The position numbers and the translations under genes were made by a program. Source: Acidimicrobiia bacterium (GTDB taxonomy: Bacteria > Actinomycetota > Acidimicrobiia > IMCC26256 > PALSA-610). From it: DNA of 64,000 bases. The stretch spans positions 1 through 64,000 of the forward strand of contig DATBAK010000001.1 of NCBI GenBank assembly GCA_036271555.1, given 5' to 3'. Shown piece by piece: positions 18,825 to 31,519 of this stretch. Under the pieces are notes generated by a model that saw nothing but the letters and a program-made list of their open reading frames with translations, did not search any database and had not been told where the DNA came from. Each line of letters starts with the position of its first letter. The first letter of the stretch is position 1.

Positions 18825-19514
18825 CTACTCACCTCCCGCCGACTCGTCGTCGCCGTCGCCTTCCTCGCCGGGCATCGCCTCGACGTCGACGAGGCCCGGC
18901 CACGGCTTCACCTCGCGCGCGAGCAACGGGTAGTCCTTGCGCAGCGGGTGACCGTCGAACTCCGACGGCAGGTAGAGGTGACGCAGCGCGGGATGGCCGT
19001 CGAACTCGATGCCGTACATCTCCCACGTCTCACGCTCGTGCCAGTCGGCACCCGGATACACCGACGTCCACGACGCGACGCGCATCGCGTCCTCCGCGAC
19101 ATCGGTCTTCAACGTGATGCCGGCGCCGGTGCTCGTCGACTGCATGCGCGCGAGCAGCTGGAAGCGGCCCTCGGAACCGGTGACGCCGTACGTGGTGTCG
19201 CGCGGCTGGACCGGCGCCGAGGTGTCGCCCGAGCCGGCGTCGTCGTCGGCGACCGGAGTGGGCATCCAGTCGATGCCGGCGATGAAGGAGAGGTAGTCGC
19301 AACCGAGCTCGTCGTGCACGACGCGCGCGGCTCGCAGCCACGCGTCGGGTGTGACGCGCACGACCGCGTCACCGAAGCACGGCTGCGCGTCGACGACCGC
19401 GTCGCCGAGGCGGGCGCGGAAGCGCTCGAGCAGCGCCGCGGCTTCCGGCAGCAGCGCGGTGCGTGGGTCGGCCGGCGCCTCCGACTCGGCCGCCGTGTCC
19501 GTGTCAGCGGCCAA
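18825..19514 (-). CDS. nuoC: NADH-quinone oxidoreductase subunit C (11-subunit complex)
   Basis: 229 residues of the 30-kDa subunit. The hallmark [23 protein letters not shown] and [17 protein letters not shown] lie in the C-terminal half. There is a low-complexity acidic insert around residues 95-105 ([10 protein letters not shown]) and an acidic tail. The GTG start overlaps nuoB by 11 bases; the stop touches the nuoD start. Confidence 0.95.
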   Translation of the reverse strand: MAADTDTAAESEAPADPRTALLPEAAALLERFRARLGDAVVDAQPCFGDAVVRVTPDAWLRAARVVHDELGCDYLSFIAGIDWMPTPVADDDAGSGDTSAPVQPRDTTYGVTGSEGRFQLLARMQSTSTGAGITLKTDVAEDAMRVASWTSVYPGADWHERETWEMYGIEFDGHPALRHLYLPSEFDGHPLRKDYPLLAREVKPWPGLVDVEAMPGEEGDGDDESAGGE

Positions 19515-20028
19515 CGACGATCGGCTCCCAGTTCTCGCCGCGGTTCCGCGCCGCGGGGTCCTCGTCCATGATCCGCTGCTGGAGGAGCGTGATGCCCTCG
19601 ATGAACGCCTCCGGACGGGGCGGGCAGCCGGGCACGTACACGTCGACGGGGATGATCTGGTCGACGCCCTTGGTGACCGAGTACGAGTCCCAGTACGGAC
19701 CGCCGCAGTTCGCGCACGAGCCCATCGAGATCACGTACTTCGGGTCGGGCATCTGCTCGTAGAGCCGCTTGATCGACGGCGCCATCTTGTCGGTGACCGT
19801 GCCCGAGATGACCATGAGGTCGGCCTGGCGCGGGCTGGCGGGGAAAGGGATGACGCCGAGGCGCATGACGTCGTAGCGCGGGCTCGCGAGCGCCGCGCCC
19901 ATCTCGATCGCGCAGCACGCGAGGCCCCACTGGAACATCCACAGCGAGTACTTGCGGCTGTAGTTGAGGAGGTCGCCGAGCGGCTTGAGCGGCCCCTTGC
20001 GCAGCGTGCCCTTGTCGATCAGGCCCAC
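19504..20028 (-). CDS. nuoB: NADH-quinone oxidoreductase subunit B (11-subunit complex)
   Basis: 174 residues. The four N2 cluster ligands are visible: adjacent Cys 38 and 39 in [11 protein letters not shown], Cys 105 in [11 protein letters not shown] and Cys 135 in [10 protein letters not shown]2 is the terminal 4Fe-4S cluster that reduces the quinone. An additional Cys lies at 108. The GTG start at 20028 has AAGGGG 8 bases upstream and overlaps nuoA by 10 bases. Confidence 0.95.
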   Translation of the reverse strand: MGLIDKGTLRKGPLKPLGDLLNYSRKYSLWMFQWGLACCAIEMGAALASPRYDVMRLGVIPFPASPRQADLMVISGTVTDKMAPSIKRLYEQMPDPKYVISMGSCANCGGPYWDSYSVTKGVDQIIPVDVYVPGCPPRPEAFIEGITLLQQRIMDEDPAARNRGENWEPIVVGR

Positions 20029-20381
20029 GTGAGCAGCCCCTTGCGCCACAGGTAGGCGAGTCCGACGAGGAGGATGGCGATGAAGGCGAAGATCTCGGCG
20101 ATGCCGAACCAGCCGAGCGACTCGGCCGAGATCGCCCACGGGAACACGAACACCGCTTCGACGTCGAAGATCACGAACAGCAGCGCGTAGATGTAGTAGC
20201 GGACGGTCATCTGGCCGAAGCCACCGAGCGCGTCCGAGCCCGATTCGTAGGTCAGGTACTTCTCCGGCTGGGGCCGGGTCGGCCGCAGGAGACGCCCCAC
20301 ACCGAGCATCGCGCCCACCATGCCCATAGCGGCGACGACGAAGACCGCGACGGCCAAATACTGCCTGTAGAACTCCGACAC
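20019..20381 (-). CDS. nuoA: NADH-quinone oxidoreductase subunit A (11-subunit complex)
   Basis: 120 residues with three helices. [43 protein letters not shown] contains the usual YESG loop (the ordinary family Cys is Ser here) and the DxE pair of TM2. I start it at GTG 20381, which has GGAG upstream and yields the family length; a much longer frame is open 5'. It is the first gene of nuo operon 1, with a promoter candidate about 40 bases ahead. Confidence 0.95.
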   Translation of the reverse strand: MSEFYRQYLAVAVFVVAAMGMVGAMLGVGRLLRPTRPQPEKYLTYESGSDALGGFGQMTVRYYIYALLFVIFDVEAVFVFPWAISAESLGWFGIAEIFAFIAILLVGLAYLWRKGLLTWA

Positions 20382-20417
20382 GCGCGCTCCGTTGCCGGCT
20401 CCGGATCGACTCGGCGG

Positions 20418-20445
20418 AGTATACGCGGGGCCTGATTTCCACAAG
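20418..20445 (-). promoter_or_regulatory. Candidate promoter of nuo operon 1
   Basis: On the minus strand CTTGTG (20440-20445) and TATACT (20418-20423) are 16 bases apart, 36 bases ahead of the nuoA GTG. TATACT is close to the vegetative -10 consensus; the -35 is weak. Just upstream, 20445-20470 holds two palindromes, GCAATTGC and GGGAATTCCC, which are possible operator sites. Confidence 0.55.
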
Positions 20446-20516
20446 CAATTGCGGGAATTCCCCCACAACCAGGCCGCGTTGGCGCCGATGTGATCCATCG
20501 TGGAGGCGAATCCGAG

Positions 20517-21431
20517 GTGGTGACTCGCGGCCCGATCCCGGGGCCCCGGACCGCGGCGCGGCCGCGTACCGCGTTCGTGCTCTCGGGTGGGGGGAACCAG
20601 GGCGTGTCGCAGGTGGGCATGCTGCGGGCGCTCGTCGAGCGGGGGGTCGTGCCCGATGTCGTCATCGGCACGTCTGCGGGCGCGCTGAACGGCGCCGCGC
20701 TCTGCTACGCGCCGAACCTCACCGGCATCGCCAAGCTCGCCAACACGTGGATGGCGCTCACGACCGCGAAGGTGTTCCCGGGCGGGAAGATCGTGCGCGC
20801 CTGGAACATCATGCGGCGGGGCACGCACCTCTTCTCCGCCGAGGGCCTCGACGACATCATCGAGACCGCGACGCCGGCGCGCTCCTTCGCCGACCTCCAG
20901 GTGCCGCTGCGCGTGATCGCCGCCGATCTCGACACCGGTGAGGAGGTCGTGATCGCACGGGGTCCGTTGAAGCCCGCGCTGCTCGCGAGCGCCTGCCTGC
21001 CCGGCGTGTTCCCGATCGTCGAGCACGACGGCCGGCGCCTCGTCGACGGCGGCGTCGTCAACTCCGTGCCGCTGTGGCACGCGCTGTCGGGACCGGTCGA
21101 CCGCGTCTTCGTGATGAACGTGTCGGGCACGATCACCGACCGCATGCAGCGCTCGCCGCTCGACGTCGTGATGACCTCGTTCGCGCACGCCCGCAACCAG
21201 CGGTACGACCTCGAGCGGCGGTACGTGCCGGCGGGGATCGAGCTCTTGGAGCTGCCGCGACCGCGCGACACGCGCGACATCTTCGACTTCTCGGGCGGCG
21301 AGGAGCTGATCGAGGAGGCCTACCGGCTCACGCTCGGCTTCCTCGACGTCTACGAGGCCCGGGGCGCCGCCGCCGCGGCCCGCCAGCACCGCCGGCACCT
21401 GCCGTTCCGCCGGCGCGCCGTCGAGGCGTAG
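20517..21431 (+). CDS. Patatin-like phospholipase (RssA/NTE-type)
   Basis: About 304 residues. The oxyanion-hole loop [22 protein letters not shown], the nucleophile elbow GTSAGA (catalytic Ser) and the dyad Asp in [11 protein letters not shown] define a patatin-family serine lipid hydrolase of the bacterial RssA/YchK type. The lipid substrate is unknown. No membrane helix or signal peptide is visible, so it is cytoplasmic. GGAGG at 20502-20506 is correctly spaced for the GTG at 20517; a GTG at 20490 is also in frame but lacks a ribosome-binding site. It is divergent from nuo operon 1 with about 135 bases between. Confidence 0.88.
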   Translation: MVTRGPIPGPRTAARPRTAFVLSGGGNQGVSQVGMLRALVERGVVPDVVIGTSAGALNGAALCYAPNLTGIAKLANTWMALTTAKVFPGGKIVRAWNIMRRGTHLFSAEGLDDIIETATPARSFADLQVPLRVIAADLDTGEEVVIARGPLKPALLASACLPGVFPIVEHDGRRLVDGGVVNSVPLWHALSGPVDRVFVMNVSGTITDRMQRSPLDVVMTSFAHARNQRYDLERRYVPAGIELLELPRPRDTRDIFDFSGGEELIEEAYRLTLGFLDVYEARGAAAAARQHRRHLPFRRRAVEA

Positions 21432-21518
21432 CCCAGAGGCCACACCCGCGGACGGGCGTGGACCGGGCGGTGTGCGCGACGATCTGCGGTTCACGAACAG
21501 CGACGGCGGGGGCGAAAC

Positions 21519-23516
21519 ATGCGCGGTTCACGGATTCGACGCGGCGCGTTCGCGATGGCGGTGGTACTCGGCCTGGCCACGTGCTGGGTCGCGCCGGCCG
21601 TCGCGGCCGCGCCCCATCACGACTGGCACGTCACCGCGACGCTCGCCCTCGGTGTCGACGACACCGCGGTGTCGTGCGCGGGAACCCGGTGCTGGTCACT
21701 CGAGGCCGGTCAACTGTTGTCGTCGACCGACGGTGGCGCGAGCTGGTCGTCGGAGCGCGCGGCCGTGCCCGACGGGATCGCCGCGCTGAACGACGTCGAT
21801 TGCCCGCGCGCGTCGGTGTGCTACTTCCTCGCGACCACCGACGCCCAGCAGAGTGTCGTGCTCGTCGAGCGGCACGGCGCGTTCGATGTGCACGACGTCG
21901 GCGCGACCACGGCGTGGATCTCGATCTCGTGTGCCGGTCCCCAACACTGCGTCGCGACCGACGGGTTCTCGTCGTTCTCGACGCGTAACAGCTGGGACTC
22001 GCACACCACGCACCCGTTCGCGCAGGCGCTCTACGGGACGGCCGCCATCGGCTGCACTCGGGGGACCAACACGTGCGCGGCGGTCGGCGACTTCGGCGAG
22101 ACGCCACGCATCGAGTACACGGCGAACGACGGCGAGACGTGGACGCCACAGACCGTGCCCAACCCGAGCGACGGGATGTACGCGGTCGCGTGCCCGACGA
22201 CGAAGACCTGTTACGCCGGCGGTGCCGACTTCTCCGACCACGCGATCGTGCTGCGCACCACCGACGGCGGCGCACACTGGGACTTCGCGTCGCTGGCGGC
22301 GTTCCAGCCCTACCCGGTGCGCTCGATCTCCTGCGTGGCCGTCACCACCTGCTTCGCAGTCGGCGACACGCCCGGCAACAGCCCGTTCGTCTTCGCGACC
22401 ACCGACGGCGCCCACTGGGACCGGCAGTCGATCGCCGCGATCGGGAGCGAGCAGCGTTCACAGGTGTCGTGCGCGTCGCCGACCCAGTGCGCCATCGTCG
22501 AGGGCGGCACCGCGTTCGAGACGGTGAACGGCGGCGCGTCCTGGACTCCGCAATCGATCCCCGCCGCGATCGAAGCGCCGCGGTCGATGGCGTGCCCGAG
22601 CACGACGCACTGTGTCGCGCTCACGAACGACGCGACCCAAGTCGCGCAGACGATCGTCTCCGACGACGGCGGCACGACGTGGGAGCCGCACGCGTTCCCG
22701 CCCGGCGCGGGCGCGCCGATGACCGTCGCGTGTCCCGCGCTCGACGCGTGTCTCTCGACGACGCGCACGCAGGCGGACGGCGGTCCGCCGGTCACGCACG
22801 TCTGGCTCAGTGGTGACGGTGGGATCACCTGGAAGGCCGGCCATCTCCAGCACCCGCGCGGCACGATCGGCCGTCTGGCGTGCGCGAATTCGAAGACGTG
22901 CCTCCTCGTCGGCTCCGACTCGCACGGTCACCCGAAGGCCGAGGCGACCACCGACGGCGGCGTGCTCTGGCACGAGATCGCGACGCCGACCGGCATCGAC
23001 GGGATCGGGGGCGCCTCGTGCGCTTCCCCCGACGCGTGCGTGCTGATCGGCGACTCCAACCGCGCGTCGCCGCAGGCGTTCACCACGACGAACCTCGGCG
23101 GGTCGTACGACGCGCACCCGCTGCCCGACGCCGACGGCACCGCGTACTTCCTCGACGTCGACTGCGCGCGCCGCACGTGCCTCGCCGTCGGCTCGACCTC
23201 CGGCAGCGTGCTCATCGAACGCTCGACCGACCGCGGCGTGACGTGGAAGGCGAGCACCCTCCCGCAGGCGATCGACTCGCCCGACTACGTCGACTGCGTC
23301 TCGCCGGTTCGCTGCGCGATGACCGCGTACGACTACGACTTCGAGACCGGCGGTCCGGTCGTCGCGATGTCGAACAACGGTGGGCGGACGTGGCGCGTCG
23401 AGCCCATCCCGGCGCGTCACGAGCAACCGCTCGGCCTCGCGTGCCACGCCGACGGTTGCATCGCGTCGGACATCAGCCCGTCCGCCAACCCGATCATGCT
23501 CGCCGGCTCGTTCTGA
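21519..23516 (+). CDS. Secreted Cys-rich beta-propeller protein with Asp-box repeats
   Basis: 665 residues. An N-terminal signal peptide (Arg-rich start, hydrophobic AMAVVLGLATCWVAPAVA, cut near AAA) exports it. The rest is built of units of about 47 residues. Each carries a pair of cysteines four to six residues apart (for example ACPTTKTC, SCASPTQC), and many carry an Asp-box such as STDGGASW, TTDGGAHW or SDDGGTTW. I count 14 Cys pairs, fitting two seven-bladed propellers with one disulfide per blade. Asp-boxes occur in sialidases and in Ycf48-type assembly factors, but no sialidase catalytic residues can be recognised. Function unknown; probably extracellular. Confidence 0.75.
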   Translation: MRGSRIRRGAFAMAVVLGLATCWVAPAVAAAPHHDWHVTATLALGVDDTAVSCAGTRCWSLEAGQLLSSTDGGASWSSERAAVPDGIAALNDVDCPRASVCYFLATTDAQQSVVLVERHGAFDVHDVGATTAWISISCAGPQHCVATDGFSSFSTRNSWDSHTTHPFAQALYGTAAIGCTRGTNTCAAVGDFGETPRIEYTANDGETWTPQTVPNPSDGMYAVACPTTKTCYAGGADFSDHAIVLRTTDGGAHWDFASLAAFQPYPVRSISCVAVTTCFAVGDTPGNSPFVFATTDGAHWDRQSIAAIGSEQRSQVSCASPTQCAIVEGGTAFETVNGGASWTPQSIPAAIEAPRSMACPSTTHCVALTNDATQVAQTIVSDDGGTTWEPHAFPPGAGAPMTVACPALDACLSTTRTQADGGPPVTHVWLSGDGGITWKAGHLQHPRGTIGRLACANSKTCLLVGSDSHGHPKAEATTDGGVLWHEIATPTGIDGIGGASCASPDACVLIGDSNRASPQAFTTTNLGGSYDAHPLPDADGTAYFLDVDCARRTCLAVGSTSGSVLIERSTDRGVTWKASTLPQAIDSPDYVDCVSPVRCAMTAYDYDFETGGPVVAMSNNGGRTWRVEPIPARHEQPLGLACHADGCIASDISPSANPIMLAGSF

Positions 23517-23518
23517 CT

Positions 23519-23634
23519 CGCTCGCTCCTTCGCCGGCTTCACTCTGCTCGCCGACTCGCACGCTCGCTGGCGAGCCTCGACGCTCGCTCCGCTCGGCGCG
23601 TTCGGCCGCGTGGGCGTCGCCGCGCGGGCGCGAG
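23519..23634 (+). repeat. REP-like GC-rich repeat region between convergent genes
   Basis: Begins right after the propeller-gene stop and fills the gap to the nuoN stop. It contains several CTCGCTCGCT/GCTCGCTCCGCTCGGCG blocks related to the dispersed repeat. It probably insulates two convergent transcription units; no U-tract is seen. Confidence 0.45.
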
Positions 23635-25169
23635 CTACTTGGCGCCGACGAGCAACAGGGTGGCGTCGCGGGCGAAGTCGAGGGCGAAGCCGGGGAGCAC
23701 GCCGAGGAACACGATCGCGGCGACCGCGACCGTGAGCACCGCGGAGCTCGGGAAGTCGATCGCGAGTCCACCGTCGGAGGTCTCGTCGACCGCGTCGTCG
23801 CCCTCGATCCCGCCGTACATCGTCACGACGATGCGCAGGTAGACGAACGCGCCGACCGCGGACGCGAGCGTGGCGATGAGCACCAGCGCGTACTGACCCG
23901 AGTCGATCGCGGCCTTGAACACACCCAGCTTCGCGACGAACCCGCCCGTCAACGGCACGCCCGCCTGCGCGAGCAGGAACAGCGTGAGGACGCCGGCGAG
24001 CACGGGCCGGCGCACGCCGAGCCCGCGGTACTCCTCGAGCCCGTGGCGCGTGTCGCCGCGGCGCGCCATCACGCCGACGACACCGAACGAGCCGACCACC
24101 ATGAAGGCGTAGACGAGCAGATAGAAGAGCGCGGCCGACGTGCCCGAGCGCGTCGCGACCTGCACCCCGATGAGCACGAAGCCCGCGTGGCTGATCGACG
24201 AGTACGCGAGCATCCGCTTCACGTCGGTCTGGATCAGCGCCGCGACCGTGCCGACCACCATCGAGAGCACCGCGAGACCCCACACCGCAGGGCGCCAGTC
24301 GATGCCGTACAGCGGGAAGGTGCCGACGAAGATGCGGAGGAAGGCGGCGAACGCGGCGACCTTCGTCGCCGAGCCCATGAACGCGGTGACGGGCGTCGGC
24401 GCGCCCTGGTACACGTCGGGCGTCCACATGTGGAACGGCGCGGCCGCGACCTTGAAGCCGAGCCCGACGAGCAGGAACGCGAAGCCGGCGACGAGGACGC
24501 CGCTGTGCGGCAGGTCGTTCGTCGCGAGGAACTTGGCGATGCCGGTGAGCGACGTCGTGCCGGTCGCGCCGTACGTGAGCGCGATGCCGTAGAGGAAGAT
24601 CGCCGACGAGAACGCGCCGAGCACGAAGTACTTGAGCCCCGCCTCTTGCGACTCGAGCCGGCGGCGGTCGAACGCGGCGAGCACGTACAACGCGATCGAC
24701 AGGATCTCGAGCGCGAGGAAGACCATCACGAGGTCGTTCGCGCTCGACATCACGAGCATGCCGGTCGCCGAGAGCAAGAGCAGCGCGAGGTATTCGGGTC
24801 CGTCGAGCTGCTCGCGGCGGAGATAGCCGGCCGACAGGAACACGACGAGCACGGTCGCGACGAGGACGACCGTGCGCACGAAGACGGAGAAGCCGTCGAC
24901 CGCGACCATGCCGCCGATCGCCTGGTACGGGCCGTGCTCGTGCACGACGTGCCACACGATCGCGGTGAACACGCCGCTCGTCGCGATGCCGAGCACCGCG
25001 AGCACGACCGACCACGTGAACACGTGCTTCGACTTCCGAACGAGCGAACGCAGCAACACGATCGCGAGCGCGGACGCGAACAGGCTCAGCTCGGGTGCGA
25101 TCGCGACGAAGTCGATCGGCGGCGTGGAGAGTCGTCGTGTGGGCGCGCTGCTCGCGGCGAGGAGGAAGT

Positions 25170-25173
<4 letters not shown>
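23635..25173 (-). CDS. nuoN: NADH-quinone oxidoreductase subunit N (14-subunit complex)
   Basis: 512 residues of the antiporter-like family, about 14 helices. KVAAAPFHMWTPDVYQGAPTPVTAFMG and GLKYFVLGAFSSAIFLYG identify NuoN. It is the last gene of the complete nuo operon and overlaps nuoM by four bases. It is clearly distinct from the other NuoN in the window, so the two operons are old paralogues, not a recent duplication. Confidence 0.95.
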
Positions 25174-28825
<3,652 letters not shown>

Positions 28826-28837
28826 GTTGGTTCTGCC

Positions 28838-29143
28838 TCAGCCCTTCAGCAGATCGATGTCGTCGGCCGTCGCGCCGGGTCGGCGCCGGAAGATCGCCAC
28901 GATGATGCCGAGGCCGACCGCGACCTCCGCGGCCGCGACGACGAGCGTGAAGAACACGATGACCTGACCGCCCACGTCGTTCAGCGCCTTGGCGAACGAC
29001 ACGAACGTGAGGTTCACGGCGTTCAACATGAGCTCGACGCACATGAACATCACGAGCGTGTTGCGCCGGATCAGCAGCCCGACCGCGCCGATCGTGAACA
29101 GCAGCGCGGCGACCGTGAGGTAGTAGCCCGGCGTGATCGTCAT
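28838..29143 (-). CDS. nuoK: NADH-quinone oxidoreductase subunit K (14-subunit complex)
   Basis: 101 residues, three helices. [20 protein letters not shown] and [20 protein letters not shown] carry the two membrane Glu residues of the family. ATG 29143 overlaps the nuoJ stop (ATGA). Longer upstream frames are out of family. Confidence 0.95.
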   Translation of the reverse strand: MTITPGYYLTVAALLFTIGAVGLLIRRNTLVMFMCVELMLNAVNLTFVSFAKALNDVGGQVIVFFTLVVAAAEVAVGLGIIVAIFRRRPGATADDIDLLKG

Positions 29144-29694
29144 GGCCGGCTCCCGACCGTGCCCGCCTCGCTGTGCTCGGGCTTCTGCCGCGAGCGGCGC
29201 GCGAGCACCACGGAACCGACCACCGCGATGACGAGCAGAGCCGCGGTGACCTCGAAGGGCCAGATGAAGTCGGTGAAGAGCCGGCTCGCGAGGTTGTGCA
29301 CGTTGCCGTCGGAGGGCGAGTTCAGCGCGCCCCGTTGCGAGTGCGCGCCCGTGACCCAGTGCCGGCCCGCGAGCACGAGCACTTCGACGACGAGCAGCAG
29401 ACCGAGCGCGATCGCGGCCGGGCGCTGCGCCTTGCGCGGCTCCTCGAACGCCTCGCGCCGGTCGACACCCAGCAGCATGATGACGAACAGGAACAGCACG
29501 ACGATCGCGCTCGCGTAGACGATGATCTGCACGATCGCGACGAGGTCGGCGTCCTGCAGCAGGAAGAAGCCGGCGATCGCGACCAGCGTGAGCACGAGGA
29601 ACAGCGCCGAGTGCACCGGGTTGCGGGCGAGGATCACGCCGAACGCGCTCGCGAGCGTGATCGCGGTGAAGGCGAAGAAGAGGACCGCGGTCAC
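29140..29694 (-). CDS. nuoJ: NADH-quinone oxidoreductase subunit J (14-subunit complex)
   Basis: 184 residues, five helices. [22 protein letters not shown] and [22 protein letters not shown] are the TM2-TM3 signature. A hydrophilic loop of about 30 residues precedes the last helix. I start it at GTG 29694, which overlaps the nuoI stop (GTGA). Confidence 0.93.
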   Translation of the reverse strand: MTAVLFFAFTAITLASAFGVILARNPVHSALFLVLTLVAIAGFFLLQDADLVAIVQIIVYASAIVVLFLFVIMLLGVDRREAFEEPRKAQRPAAIALGLLLVVEVLVLAGRHWVTGAHSQRGALNSPSDGNVHNLASRLFTDFIWPFEVTAALLVIAVVGSVVLARRSRQKPEHSEAGTVGSRP

Positions 29695-30305
29695 CCGGGC
29701 TCCTCGGTCGGTTCGGTCGGCGCGGTCTGTCCGGTCTCCGCGGCGCGCACGCCGAAGCCGAGCTCGCCCGACCAGTTCGCGCGCCCCTCGTACTGCACCG
29801 CGCCCGACGGCGAGGTCGCGCGCATCCACTCGCTGGTGTGCTCGTCCTCGTGGCCGTCCCACAGCTCCCAGGGCTGGCGTCGCGCGCGCCCGTCGTCGCC
29901 GACGAGCAGCTGGTCCTTCGTGTAGATCGCGTCGGCGCGGCTCGTGAACGAGAACTCGAACAGCTTCGTCTCGGTGATCGCCTCGGTGGGGCACGCCTCG
30001 ACGCACAGGTCGCAGTGAATGCACCGGAGGTAGTTGATCTCGTAGACGAATCCGTAGCGCTCACCCGGCGAGACGGGATCGTCGATCGGGTTGTCGGCGC
30101 CGCGCACGTAGATGCAGCGCGCCGGGCACACGCCCGCGCAGAGCTCGCAGCCGATGCACTTCTCCATGCCGTCCTCGTAGCGATTGAGGACGTGGCGGCC
30201 GTGCAGCCGTACCGGACGCGCGCTCTTCTCGACCGGGTACTCGGTCGTGAGGCGCGGCTTGAACATCTGCCGGAAGGTGACGCCGAATCCCGCGAGCCGG
30301 CCCAT
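29691..30305 (-). CDS. nuoI: NADH-quinone oxidoreductase subunit I (14-subunit complex)
   Basis: 204 residues, longer than the other NuoI because of a C-terminal acidic tail ([11 protein letters not shown]). Two 4Fe-4S motifs, [12 protein letters not shown] (Cys 50, 53, 56, 60) and [12 protein letters not shown], bind clusters N6a and N6b. ATG 30305 shares one base with the nuoH stop, as in operon 1. Confidence 0.95.
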   Translation of the reverse strand: MGRLAGFGVTFRQMFKPRLTTEYPVEKSARPVRLHGRHVLNRYEDGMEKCIGCELCAGVCPARCIYVRGADNPIDDPVSPGERYGFVYEINYLRCIHCDLCVEACPTEAITETKLFEFSFTSRADAIYTKDQLLVGDDGRARRQPWELWDGHEDEHTSEWMRATSPSGAVQYEGRANWSGELGFGVRAAETGQTAPTEPTEEPG

Positions 30306-31519
30306 CAGCGGAACTCCTCGACCGTCTCGCCGACCTTCGGGATCGCGAGGTACAGCATCCCGTAGGCGAACAGCGCGAGCACCACGGCGAGCGGCAGCGC
30401 GACGAACAGGTGCCAGTGCAGCTGGCGCGCGACGACGATCGTCGCCGAGACCATCACCCAGAGGATCGCGATCTCGATCAGGTACTTCCACCCGAGCGCC
30501 ATGAGCTGGTCGTAGCGCAAGCGCGGCAGCGACGCGCGGAGCCACACGGTGCCGAACAGCAGCGCGAGCACCTTCACGGCGAACCAGAGGAACGGCATGA
30601 GCCAGACGTTGATCGTCGAGCCGCGACCGAGGAAGCCGAGCGCGGGACCCGACGGTCCGCCGAGGAACAAGGTCGTCGCGACCGCCGACATCGTGATGAG
30701 GTTCATGAACTCGGCGAGGAAGAAGATCGCGAAGCGGATGCCCGTGTACTCGGTGTGGAAGCCACCGACGAGCTCCTGCTCGGCCTCGACGAGGTCGAAG
30801 GGCGGGTGGTTCGTCTCCGCGACCGCGGCGATGACGAAGATCACGAACGGCACGAGCGCGGGGAGCCAGTACCACGCCCGCACGAGCGACCCGATGTTCA
30901 CCCACGCCTGGTCGTTCACGATCGTGCGCGTCGAGAGCGAGCCGGACTGGATGAGCACGCCGAGGATGCCGAGCCCGAACGCGGCTTCGTACGACAGCAG
31001 CTGCGCGGACGCGCGCACCGAGCCGAGCAGCGGGTACTTCGAGCCCGACGACCAGCCCGCGAGCATCACGCCGTACACACCGATACCCGACATCGCGAGG
31101 ATGAACAGCACGCCCATCGGCAGCTCGGCGACCTGCAGGTACGTGTGGTGGCCGAGGATCGACACCCGCCCGCCGACCGGGATCACGCAGAACATGAGGA
31201 ATGCGGGGAGGATCGAGAGGTAGGGCGCGAGCTTGAACACCGGTCGGTCCGCGGTGTCGGGGATCGATTGCTCCTTGAAGAAGAGCTTGATGCCGTCGGC
31301 GAGCGTCTGGAGCACGCCGTAGGGACCCGCGTTGTCGGGACCGATGCGGTTCTGCATGTCGGCGATGACCTTGCGCATGCCCCAGATGTAGAGGAGCACC
31401 GACAGCAGCAGCATCACGAACGCGCCGACGACCTTGATCAGGACGACGCCCACGACCGACCAGCTGACGTGACCCGTGAGCGCGGGGTCGGATGCGATCA
31501 GGTGCGCGAGCGGGCTCAT
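30305..31519 (-). CDS. nuoH: NADH-quinone oxidoreductase subunit H (14-subunit complex)
   Basis: 404 residues; eight family helices plus about 45 extra C-terminal residues containing an additional hydrophobic segment. [23 protein letters not shown] and the quinone-channel loop [26 protein letters not shown] are diagnostic. The ATG overlaps the nuoG stop by four bases. Confidence 0.95.
   Translation of the reverse strand: MSPLAHLIASDPALTGHVSWSVVGVVLIKVVGAFVMLLLSVLLYIWGMRKVIADMQNRIGPDNAGPYGVLQTLADGIKLFFKEQSIPDTADRPVFKLAPYLSILPAFLMFCVIPVGGRVSILGHHTYLQVAELPMGVLFILAMSGIGVYGVMLAGWSSGSKYPLLGSVRASAQLLSYEAAFGLGILGVLIQSGSLSTRTIVNDQAWVNIGSLVRAWYWLPALVPFVIFVIAAVAETNHPPFDLVEAEQELVGGFHTEYTGIRFAIFFLAEFMNLITMSAVATTLFLGGPSGPALGFLGRGSTINVWLMPFLWFAVKVLALLFGTVWLRASLPRLRYDQLMALGWKYLIEIAILWVMVSATIVVARQLHWHLFVALPLAVVLALFAYGMLYLAIPKVGETVEEFR

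Noticed and set aside
21519-23516. Sialidase
   Set aside because: Asp-boxes are present but no catalytic Arg triad, Tyr or Asp could be placed; the regular Cys pairs point to a structural propeller.
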